Part shown: positions 14,794-22,011 of the stretch, one piece after another | How the letters are laid out: every line of letters starts with the position of its first letter | Position numbering within the stretch: position 1 is the stretch's first letter | Assembly (NCBI GenBank): GCA_041481485.1 | Contig: JBGPBY010000043.1 | Span: forward strand, 1-22,011 | Direction: 5' to 3' | Origin: JBGPBY01 sp041481485 | GTDB taxonomy: Bacteria > Acidobacteriota > Terriglobia > 20CM-2-55-15 | DNA length: 22,011 bases | Notes under the pieces: generated by a model | Told to the model about the DNA's origin: nothing | Databases searched by the model: none | Seen by the model: only the letters and a program-made list of their open reading frames with translations | Made by a program: the position numbers and the translations under genes

Positions 14794-17700
14794 GTGGCGA
14801 GGAATATGCCGTTGGATGCGAATCAAACAGGACGACACGCGAATCTCTACAGGATATGCAGCGCACTGGTTGCACTTGCTTTACTTTCATCTTCAATGGC
14901 GAAAACCGTGTCAGCCATCACAGGGGCACCCGGTTACTCTCTTACTCCCGGTTCCGATTCGGTAGTGCAGGATGGTTTCATCACTGTTTCCTGGAGCAAG
15001 CCGGAAGGAGCCGCAAATGGTTACATCGGTCTCTATGATTCGAGGAACGTTCCCACTTCTAGTGTCCTAATCGTCGCTAATCCAGGATCTAGCGGAAATA
15101 GTGGAACGGCTTCTCTCCAGGCACCTCACAATCCCGGCGCCTATTGGCTGGGATGGGTGTCCGAAGGCGATTTGCAGTTCAAGGTGAGAGCTTTCATTCA
15201 GGTGATCATTCCCAACACCGCAATGAGTATTGCCGGCTATTCCTTGACCCCGGCACTCAATCCGGTAAATCCAGGTGGCGGTCTTACCGTAAACTGGGCC
15301 ATACCTCCCGGGGCGTCAAGCGGATTCATCGGTGTCTACGGTTCACAAGATCACACTCCCCATGACGGCGTGCTTAGCTATTTGAGCTTAACATTTCCGT
15401 CGGGTGGTGGAACCAGTGGGACAGTAGGGATCACTGTTCCGAACACACCGGGAGCCTATTGGCTGGGTTGGGTCTCCGCCGCCGACTCGCAATTCAAAAC
15501 ACTCGTGCCGTTCTCCGTCACCGGAGATGGGGGAGACAGCGTTGCCCCCAGCGTTTCACTGACTGCGCCTTCAAACGGAGCCACGGTGTTGGGATCTACA
15601 GTGGTATCCGCGGATGCATTGGACAATGTTGGCGTCGTGGGCGTCCAGTTCCAGCTGGACGGTGTCAACCTTGGCCCGGAAGTTCAATCTTTTCCATACT
15701 CCATCTCCTGGGATACAACGCTTGTCCCCAATGGATCTCATAACCTCCGCGCCGTCGCTCGGGATTCGGCCGGAAATCAGACACAATCTTCAGCGATCAC
15801 CGTAACTCTCAACAACAACCTGGTTCTGCCTGGGGCATTTGGAAAGACCAGTCCGGTGAATGCATCGACGGGACAGTCGGTCAACGCAATCCTGAGCTGG
15901 GGATCCAGTACCGGCACGATTAGCTATGAGTATTGTGTGGACACAACCAACAACAACGGTTGTGACACGAGTTGGACGACCACTGGAGGCGCAACCAGCG
16001 CTGCCTTAAATGGATTGAGTCTGGCGACTACATATTTCTGGCAGGTGCGGGCTCGCAACGCCGCAGGTACGACAGAGGCCGATGGCAGTGTCTGGAGAAG
16101 CTTTACGACATCGAGCGGCCATGTCAACGTCGCATCGGCCGTTAACGGCGCTGTCGCCACCGCTTCGTCCAGCGCAAGCGCCGAGTTTGCGCCGAGTGGG
16201 GTTATCAATGGCGACCGTAAAGGCCTGGGCTGGGGTAATGGGGGAGGCTGGAACGACGGGACCTCGGGGTCGTTTCCGGATTGGCTGCAAGTGGACTTCG
16301 CTGGTCCCCAGACCATCGACGAAGTGGACGTCTTCACCTTGCAGGATTTTTTTACCAATCCTCAAGAACCGACTCTGGACATGCTGTTTAATCTTTATGG
16401 CATCACGGATTTTCAGATTCAGTATTGGGATGGTCAATCCTGGGCCGTTGTCCCTGGAGGCGCCATCACCGGCAACAATCAGGTCTGGCGCCGGGTTGTA
16501 TTTGGGGCCATCTCCACCACGAAGATTCGCATCTACGTCACCGGCGCTGCCGACTCCTCTAGCCGGATCACCGAAGTGGAAGCGTACTCGCCCTCGAATG
16601 CCGCGCCGGGATCTTTTGCAAAAAGCGGTCCGGCCAACGGAGCAACCGCACAGCGTCGCATTCCGACACTGAGTTGGGAAAATAGCAGCGGCGCGACCAG
16701 CTATGAGTACTGTGTGGATACGACTAACAACAACACGTGTGATACGGGTTGGAAGAGCACTGCAGGTGCAGCCAGCGTTGCCGTGGGTGGACTGGATTCG
16801 CCAAACACATACTACTGGCAGGTGCGAGCGCGCAACTTCGCGGGTACGACCGAAGCAAATGGCAACGTCTGGTGGAGTTTTACGACCTCGTCCAGCTACC
16901 AGAATGTCGCTGCCGCCGTTAACGGAGGTGTCGCGACCGCATCGTCAACTCTCGGCGCCGGGAGCGGACCGGGCGGGGCCATCAATGGTGATCGCAAGGG
17001 ATTGTCATGGGGCAATGGCGGAGGGTGGAACGATGGAACCGCGGGAACGTTCCCGGACTGGCTGGAGGTCGACTTCGCCGGCCCAAAGGCTATCGATGAA
17101 ATCGATGTCTTCACCTTGCAGGATAACTTTAACACCCCCATTACGCCTACACTTGCCACCACGTTTAACAATTACGGAATCAAGAGCTTCCAGGTCCAAT
17201 ATTGGAATGGCCAATCCTGGGTCATTGTCCCGGGAGGCGCTATCTCTGAAACCAATAAGATCTGGAATCAGATTGCCTTTGGCGCGATCACAACGACGAA
17301 GATTCGAATCTTCGTCACCGAAGCGCTTAGCGAATACAGCCGGATTACCGAAGTGGAGGCCTACTCGGATTTAAGCATTTTGCCTAAACCTCCTGAGAAA
17401 AGCAGTCCGGCGAACGGAGCCACCGGACAATCCCAGGTTATGACATTGAGCTGGGGGACCAGCAGCTACTCTACCAGCTACGAATATTGTATAGACACGT
17501 CCAACAACAACAGTTGCGATGGGAATTGGACGAACATTGCACTCGCGACCAGCGCCGTTGCGGCTGGATTGAATCCTGGAACCACATACTACTGGCAGGC
17601 ACGAGGGCGCAATGCTGCAGGTATAACGGAGGCCGATAGTGGTGTCTGGTGGAGTTTCACAACTTCGACGCATCCACGCGTGAATGTCGCGGCCGCCGTT

Positions 17701-20700
17701 AACGGCGGATTCGCGACCGCGTCATCCATTCTCGGCGCGGCGTACGACCCCGCTGGAGCCATCAATGGCGACCGCAAAGGACTGGGGTGGGGAAATGGGG
17801 GAGGCTGGTCCGACGGAACCCCAGGAACGTATCCGGACTGGCTACAGGTGGATTTCGCCGGTCCGCAGCCAATTAATGAAATCGATGTTTTTACCCTGCA
17901 GGATAACGTCGCCAACCCATCAGAACCTGCGCTGGGCATGGTGTTTTCGCAGTTTGGCATCCGCGATTTCGAGGTCCAGTACTGGGATGGACATATTTGG
18001 ACGAGAGTTCCCGGAGGCAACATCGACGGCAACAATCAGGTTTGGAGCCGGTTTGGGTTTGATGCCATCACCACGACGAAGATTCGCATCTTCGTCGTTG
18101 GAGCGCTGGGTTCTCAAAGCCGGATCACCGAACTTGAAGCCTATTCAGAACAATCGAATATTGGTCCGGGAGCTATCGTTGTCGCTTCGGGCGGATTTGA
18201 AAATGGAACGATCCTGCCCTGGTCTTCGACTGGAACAACGAATTCCAGAATCGCAGATGGTATCTCGCGAACCGGAACGTCCAGTTTGGCCGAAACTGGT
18301 GAATCGGGCGGCGTGTTCCAGGATATTTCCGGACTGACTCCTGGGGCGCTGTATCAGGTTATCGCATTTGCTCGATCCGATCCGGGAGCGAGCAAACAGG
18401 CCATGCTCGAAATTCACGACACCACAGGCGCCGGAAGAGTTTTCGACGGATTTCATGCGCCTGGGAACGGATGGAATCCGTTTGTCGCGACTTTCACGGC
18501 AACTTCGACCGGAAAGATGCGCATCAGTTTGCTTTCCGACGGAGGAGCGGGAACTGTTTTTTGGGACGATGTTCAAATCACGGATCTCAGCGGGTTTGAA
18601 AATTCGCAGGTCACCCCCTGGCCGCAGTTCGGCGGTGTGAACGTTTCGATATCCGGGACCGTCGCCAGATCCGGGCAGGCCAGTCTGGCGGAGAGTGGCA
18701 GCACCTCCGGCGGAGTCTTCCTGGATGTCCCCGGACTGACTCCGGGGACTCTCTATCAGATCACCGCATATGCCCATGCCAGTGCCGGCGCGACCAGTCA
18801 GGCATTACTTCTGGTTCACGATACGACAGGCGCCGGCAGCATTACGGATGGATTTCGAACGCCAGCCAGTACCTGGGATCCTTTCACCGTGACGTTCATG
18901 GCGACATCCACAGGTCGAATGCGAATTCTCCTGTTCTCCAGTGGAGGAACCGGTTTCGTCTATTGGGACGATATTCGAATCGTGGATGCCAGTGGATTCG
19001 AAAATGCCGCGACAAATCCATGGTCTCAATTTGGAGGTGTTACCGTCTCGATAGCCAATTCCGTCGGACGGACCGGGACATCCAGCCTCGCCGAAAGCGG
19101 AAACAGTCTCGGCGGCGTGTCTCAGGATCTCGTCGGATTGATTCCCGGCGCCCTCTATCAAGTCACTGCATATGCGCGCACCGACATTGGCGCGGTCAAT
19201 CAGGCGCAGCTTTTGGTTCACGACACGACTGGAGTCGATAGTATTGCCGACGGGTTCAGAAAACCTGGCACCGACTGGAATCGTTTTGCAGTCACTTTCG
19301 TGGCGACTGGAAGTGGACGCATGCGCATCCAACTGTTGTCCAGCGGTGGAAGCGGCACGATCTACTGGGATGACATTCACGTCGTCGATGCCAGCGGTTT
19401 TGAAAACGGAGTCGTGGCTCCGTGGTCTCCGTTTGGCGGTGTCACCGCCGACACGACTACCACAGGTGCAAGGTCCGGAGTCACCAGCTTGACCCAGACG
19501 GGCGGAACGAGTGGCGGAATGTTCCAGGAAATCTCCGGTTTGACGCCTGGCGAGCTTTATCAGGTTACTGCATTTGCGTATGCCAGTCCTGGAACGAGTA
19601 ACAAAGCAATGATCCAGGTCCACGACACGACGGGTGTGGGCACGGTTATTGATGGATGGCGCACACCGAGTTTTCCATGGGAACCGTTTACCGTGACGTT
19701 CATGGCAACGGCGAATGGTCGAATGCGCATTTCTTTACTCTCCAACGGCGATGCCGGAACAATCGTCTGGGACGATCTGCGCGTGATTGATGTCAGCGGC
19801 TTTGAAAACGTCGCTTCACCCCCATGGCCTCAATTTGGCGGTGTGACGAATTCGATTTCCAAAGCCGTGGCGCGCACGGGTCTGGCGAGTCTTGCAGAGA
19901 CTGGCAGCTCACAGGGCGGAGTCTTCCTGGATCTTCCGGGCTTGACTCCGGGTTCGATCTACCAGATCACGGCCTTCGCGCATGCAGATCCCGGATCCAC
20001 AAGTCAGGCATTGCTTCTGGTTCACGACACGACAGGTGCCGGCAGCGTTGTCGATGGATGGCGAACTCCTTCAAGCAGTGGATGGGATGCGTTCTCTGTA
20101 ATGTTCATGGCCACATCCACAGGTCGAATGCGAATTCTCCTGTTCAACAATGGAGGATCAGGACCCATCTACTGGGATGATGTTCAAATCGTTGATGCCA
20201 GTGGATTCGAAAAGGCGACCACATCGCCCTGGCCTCAGTTTGGAGGAGTGAGCGTCTCCATTTCGAATTCAGGAGGCCGGACGGGAACATCCAGTCTGGC
20301 TGAAACTGGAAATAGCGTCGGTGGCGTATTCCAGGATTTTTCGGGCATCATTCCGGGAGCACTGTATCAGGTCACCGCTTTTGCCCATGCGAATGCGGGT
20401 ACCACCAGTAAGGCACTGCTTCTGGTTCATGACACGACGGATGTGGGCGGTGTCGCCGATGGTTTGCGAATACCGGGCACCGGTTGGGACGTATTCACAG
20501 TTACGTTTGTCGGAACTTCCAGTGGCCGTATGCGGATTCAATTGATATCCAGCGGCGGCACCGGGACGATTTTCTGGGATGACGTTCACGTTGTAGATGC
20601 CAGCGGGTTCGAAAACGGAATATTGCCGCCGTGGTCTTCGTTTGGTGGTACCACGGCAACTACCACTAATGTTGGCGCACGATCCGGATCCACCAGCCTG

Positions 20701-21804
20701 GCGGAAACCGATGGCAATACTGGCGGCATTTACCAGGACATCTCTGGACTCATTCCTGGAGAACTTTACCAGGTCACAGCATTCGCCTATGCCGATCCAG
20801 GAACAGCGAATCAGGCGATGCTTTCTGTTCATGACACCAACAACGCGGGTGCTGTAGGTGACGGATGGCGAACTCCTGGAGTGTGGGATGCATTCACCGT
20901 AACGTTTATGGCGACATCTACCGGCCGCATGCGTATTCACCTGATGTCCAACGGTGCCCCCGGCACAATCTTCTGGGATGATGTTCGCGTGATTGATGTC
21001 AGTGGTTTTGAAAATGTTGCGACGCCCCCATGGCCGCAATTTGGCGGCATGACCAACTCTATTTCGAAGAGCGTAGCGAGAACAGGTCTGGCCAGTCTGG
21101 CTCAGAACGGAAGCAGTCCGGGCGGTGTTTTCCTTGACCTGCCTGGCTTAACGCCTGGTGCGATTTACCAGATCACAGGATTTTCACATGCCGATCCTGG
21201 TGCGACCAATCAGGCCTTGCTGTTGGTGCATGACACTAACGGTGCCAACAGCGCCGTTGACGGTTGGCGAACTCCTTCCAGCAGCGGATGGGATGCGTTC
21301 ACAGTGACATTCGCGGCCACCGATACCGGGAAAATGCGCATTATCCTTTTCGCCAACGGCGGGACCGGAAACATTTACTGGGATGATATTCATATCCTCG
21401 ATGCCGGAGGATTTGAGAACAATACTGCGCCGCCATGGCCCAAATTTGGTGCCGTGAACGTCTCGATCTCCAATTCAGTGGCTCATACAGGAATCTCCAG
21501 TTTGGCGGAAACCGGCATCAGTTCCGGTGGTGTGTTCCAGGATTTTACAGGTCTGACCCCAGGAGCGGTTTACACCGTAACCGCATATGCACACGCTGAT
21601 CCCGGAGCCACCAGCCAGGCTCTGCTTCTGGTTCACGATACGACAGGAGCCAACAGTGTTTTCGATGGCGGAAGAACGCCAGAAAATGGCTGGGACATTT
21701 TCACGGTGCAATTTGTGGCAACAGCCTCCGGCAGCTTGCGCATCCACCTGATCAACACTGGCGGAACCGGCACGATTTATTGGGACGACATTCACTTGAA
21801 GTAA
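14794..21804 (+). CDS. Giant secreted modular repeat protein (FN3, discoidin and CBM-like repeats)
   Basis: A protein of 2336 residues, likely exported. Residues of about 19-41 form a signal peptide (LYRICSALVALALLSSSM, then AKTVSA). Two similar beta-sandwich units follow (about 45-142 and 148-248; each has (T/S)VSWSKPEG- or NWAIPPG-like strands, G(Y/F)IG(L/V)Y and PGAYWLGWVS). Next is an Ig-like domain (about 250-343, SVSLTAPSNGATV), then three 259-residue units of FN3 plus F5/8-type-C/discoidin-like domain (346-1122). Nine jelly-roll, CBM-like repeats (1134-2336) complete it. No enzyme domain is visible, and the protein ends at the last repeat with WDDIHLK: no LPxTG, PEP-CTERM or T9SS tail. 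A role in adhesion or polysaccharide binding at the surface or in the matrix is likely. The start is uncertain: GTG 14794 gives the longest form, and ATG 14806 has GAGGA only 2 bases away. The cargo or ligand is unknown. Confidence 0.88.
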   Translation: MARNMPLDANQTGRHANLYRICSALVALALLSSSMAKTVSAITGAPGYSLTPGSDSVVQDGFITVSWSKPEGAANGYIGLYDSRNVPTSSVLIVANPGSSGNSGTASLQAPHNPGAYWLGWVSEGDLQFKVRAFIQVIIPNTAMSIAGYSLTPALNPVNPGGGLTVNWAIPPGASSGFIGVYGSQDHTPHDGVLSYLSLTFPSGGGTSGTVGITVPNTPGAYWLGWVSAADSQFKTLVPFSVTGDGGDSVAPSVSLTAPSNGATVLGSTVVSADALDNVGVVGVQFQLDGVNLGPEVQSFPYSISWDTTLVPNGSHNLRAVARDSAGNQTQSSAITVTLNNNLVLPGAFGKTSPVNASTGQSVNAILSWGSSTGTISYEYCVDTTNNNGCDTSWTTTGGATSAALNGLSLATTYFWQVRARNAAGTTEADGSVWRSFTTSSGHVNVASAVNGAVATASSSASAEFAPSGVINGDRKGLGWGNGGGWNDGTSGSFPDWLQVDFAGPQTIDEVDVFTLQDFFTNPQEPTLDMLFNLYGITDFQIQYWDGQSWAVVPGGAITGNNQVWRRVVFGAISTTKIRIYVTGAADSSSRITEVEAYSPSNAAPGSFAKSGPANGATAQRRIPTLSWENSSGATSYEYCVDTTNNNTCDTGWKSTAGAASVAVGGLDSPNTYYWQVRARNFAGTTEANGNVWWSFTTSSSYQNVAAAVNGGVATASSTLGAGSGPGGAINGDRKGLSWGNGGGWNDGTAGTFPDWLEVDFAGPKAIDEIDVFTLQDNFNTPITPTLATTFNNYGIKSFQVQYWNGQSWVIVPGGAISETNKIWNQIAFGAITTTKIRIFVTEALSEYSRITEVEAYSDLSILPKPPEKSSPANGATGQSQVMTLSWGTSSYSTSYEYCIDTSNNNSCDGNWTNIALATSAVAAGLNPGTTYYWQARGRNAAGITEADSGVWWSFTTSTHPRVNVAAAVNGGFATASSILGAAYDPAGAINGDRKGLGWGNGGGWSDGTPGTYPDWLQVDFAGPQPINEIDVFTLQDNVANPSEPALGMVFSQFGIRDFEVQYWDGHIWTRVPGGNIDGNNQVWSRFGFDAITTTKIRIFVVGALGSQSRITELEAYSEQSNIGPGAIVVASGGFENGTILPWSSTGTTNSRIADGISRTGTSSLAETGESGGVFQDISGLTPGALYQVIAFARSDPGASKQAMLEIHDTTGAGRVFDGFHAPGNGWNPFVATFTATSTGKMRISLLSDGGAGTVFWDDVQITDLSGFENSQVTPWPQFGGVNVSISGTVARSGQASLAESGSTSGGVFLDVPGLTPGTLYQITAYAHASAGATSQALLLVHDTTGAGSITDGFRTPASTWDPFTVTFMATSTGRMRILLFSSGGTGFVYWDDIRIVDASGFENAATNPWSQFGGVTVSIANSVGRTGTSSLAESGNSLGGVSQDLVGLIPGALYQVTAYARTDIGAVNQAQLLVHDTTGVDSIADGFRKPGTDWNRFAVTFVATGSGRMRIQLLSSGGSGTIYWDDIHVVDASGFENGVVAPWSPFGGVTADTTTTGARSGVTSLTQTGGTSGGMFQEISGLTPGELYQVTAFAYASPGTSNKAMIQVHDTTGVGTVIDGWRTPSFPWEPFTVTFMATANGRMRISLLSNGDAGTIVWDDLRVIDVSGFENVASPPWPQFGGVTNSISKAVARTGLASLAETGSSQGGVFLDLPGLTPGSIYQITAFAHADPGSTSQALLLVHDTTGAGSVVDGWRTPSSSGWDAFSVMFMATSTGRMRILLFNNGGSGPIYWDDVQIVDASGFEKATTSPWPQFGGVSVSISNSGGRTGTSSLAETGNSVGGVFQDFSGIIPGALYQVTAFAHANAGTTSKALLLVHDTTDVGGVADGLRIPGTGWDVFTVTFVGTSSGRMRIQLISSGGTGTIFWDDVHVVDASGFENGILPPWSSFGGTTATTTNVGARSGSTSLAETDGNTGGIYQDISGLIPGELYQVTAFAYADPGTANQAMLSVHDTNNAGAVGDGWRTPGVWDAFTVTFMATSTGRMRIHLMSNGAPGTIFWDDVRVIDVSGFENVATPPWPQFGGMTNSISKSVARTGLASLAQNGSSPGGVFLDLPGLTPGAIYQITGFSHADPGATNQALLLVHDTNGANSAVDGWRTPSSSGWDAFTVTFAATDTGKMRIILFANGGTGNIYWDDIHILDAGGFENNTAPPWPKFGAVNVSISNSVAHTGISSLAETGISSGGVFQDFTGLTPGAVYTVTAYAHADPGATSQALLLVHDTTGANSVFDGGRTPENGWDIFTVQFVATASGSLRIHLINTGGTGTIYWDDIHLK
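14926..15537 (+). repeat. Two tandem N-terminal beta-sandwich units in the giant protein
   Basis: Unit 1 starts near 14926 and unit 2 near 15235. Both carry GYSLTP, a SW/NW strand, G(Y/F)IG(L/V)Y and the near-identical PGAYWLGWVS followed by QFK. The spacing is about 103 codons. I do not recognise the family; the GxIGLY...W pattern is reminiscent of SKICH-like beta-sandwiches, a weak analogy. Confidence 0.7.
15829..18159 (+). repeat. Three 777-bp FN3 + discoidin-like units
   Basis: Units begin at 15829, 16606 and 17383, exactly 777 bases (259 codons) apart. Each has an FN3-like part with the motif YEYC(V/I)DT(T/S)NNNxCD and (T)YYWQ(V/A)R(A/G)RN, then a galactose-binding-fold part with INGDRKGL(G/S)WGNGGGW, PDWL(Q/E)VDFAGP, EIDVFTLQD or a close variant, and RITE(V/L)EAYS. 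The Cys pair in YEYC...CD could form a disulfide or, with its Asp/Asn run, help bind calcium. Equal spacing with diverged codons suggests old duplications without later insertions or deletions. Confidence 0.9.
18193..21804 (+). repeat. Nine CBM-like repeats of about 400 bp in a three-unit superperiod
   Basis: Units begin at about 18193, 18592, 18994, 19396, 19798, 20203, 20605, 21004 and 21409 (393-405 bases each). Each has SGFEN...PW..FGG, SLAE(T/S)G..GGVF(Q/L)D, G(L/I)(T/I)PG..YQ(V/I)TA, VHDTT and WDD(I/V)..(V/I)D, the look of CBM4/9-type jelly rolls. Units 2, 5 and 8 share FLD(V/L)PGLTPG and RMRI(L/I)LF; 3, 6 and 9 share SNS/NSVGRTG-like starts and end near WDD(I/V)H; 1, 4 and 7 share a QAM/KAM-type strand and RI(S/H)L(L/M)S. 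The array therefore seems built from three ~1.2-kb triplets starting at 18193, 19396 and 20605. Confidence 0.88.
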
Positions 21805-22011
21805 TCGTCTCTTGTCTGCTTCTGCCAGACTTGTGCCGGTTTGCGGGAGACGCGAGTTTTGAAATTCTCGGCGACTATCGGACCATGGACGATAAATATG
21901 GTCACATATTTCTGTCCCCTCATCCGACCCCTTGTCGACAGCGGACCGCACAGCCAGTCGCGTTCCCATCCGCGTTAGCGGCGACAGGTCCCTTAGCCAC
22001 CGGCGTCAGCC
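21805..22011. other. Downstream flank without a clear gene
   Basis: A plus-strand frame opens at ATG 21885 and runs off the window edge, but it has no ribosome site and an unconvincing, Pro/Thr-rich composition. GTCTG/CAGAC around 7 bases just after the stop, inside CGTCTC...GAGACG, could be a weak terminator. No gene is supported. Confidence 0.4.
21894..21911. repeat. AT-rich inverted repeat AAATATG-gtca-CATATTT
   Basis: A perfect 7-bp dyad around 4 bases, followed directly by TCTGTCCCCT. It is AT-rich in GC-rich surroundings. Sequences of the type GGGGACAGAAATATGTGACC often lie beside transposase or REP-like remnants in related genomes, by my recollection only. It could mark an old mobile-element edge. 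Confidence 0.3.

Noticed and set aside
18805..21039. Minus-strand frames (about 18805-19623 and 20269-21039) opposite the repeat array
   Set aside because: They recur because the underlying repeat recurs; the plus-strand reading has conserved protein motifs at every unit.
18193..21804. Regularly spaced repeats considered as a CRISPR-like or tandem DNA array
   Set aside because: The ~400-bp units are coding, diverged at the DNA level and conserved at the protein level, with no short identical repeats and unique spacers.
21885..22011. Open frame from ATG 21885 running off the window edge
   Set aside because: No ribosome site, Pro/Thr/Ala-rich composition and no recognisable protein pattern.

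Overview
The window reads as a chromosomal stretch from a GC-rich, Gram-negative-type soil bacterium, most likely Acidobacteriota (Solibacter/Bryobacter- or Vicinamibacter-like). This rests on gene content: a TPR+TolB-propeller protein coupled to a di-haem peroxidase, secreted CMD-family proteins, and a very long secreted repeat protein. There is no rRNA, so the placement is inference. No tRNA, rRNA, CRISPR array or intact insertion sequence was seen.

Layout. (1) 1-383 has no convincing gene. (2) 384-2992 is a two-component system: a membrane sensor kinase with a large extracytoplasmic sensor, overlapping by 4 nt an OmpR-type regulator. (3) 3073-6100 is a two-gene unit: a secreted TPR/TolB-propeller protein and, 4 nt later, a cytochrome-c-peroxidase/MauG-type di-haem protein. 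(4) 6233-9781 (minus) is a multi-domain membrane protein joining an extracytoplasmic beta-propeller with an inserted PASTA domain to a cytoplasmic KAP-family P-loop NTPase. It is separated from the peroxidase by a perfect 30-bp palindrome that abuts its stop codon. (5) 10270-11547 (minus) is a DctA-type dicarboxylate carrier with altered binding-site residues, preceded by an overlooked 23-codon upstream ORF with a strong ribosome site. It diverges from 11755-12801, a probable cytosolic regulator with an N-terminal HTH-like region and a solute-binding-protein-like domain. The gap between them holds a tandem 8-bp repeat at one-helical-turn spacing. (6) 12895-14211 (minus) is a secreted protein with two fused carboxymuconolactone-decarboxylase-like domains. 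(7) 14794-21804 encodes a 2336-residue secreted modular protein: two N-terminal beta-sandwich repeats, an Ig-like domain, three 259-residue FN3+discoidin units, then nine ~134-residue jelly-roll (CBM-like) repeats ordered in a three-unit higher-order period. (8) 21805-22011 has no clear gene.

The two best leads are the PASTA/propeller/KAP protein, which looks like a one-protein envelope-to-cytoplasm signalling or defence device, and the dctA-like locus, where carrier, upstream ORF, divergent regulator and repeat look like a self-contained nutrient-sensing module whose substrate is probably not a classical C4-dicarboxylate. All calls come from reading the sequence; no database search was run.
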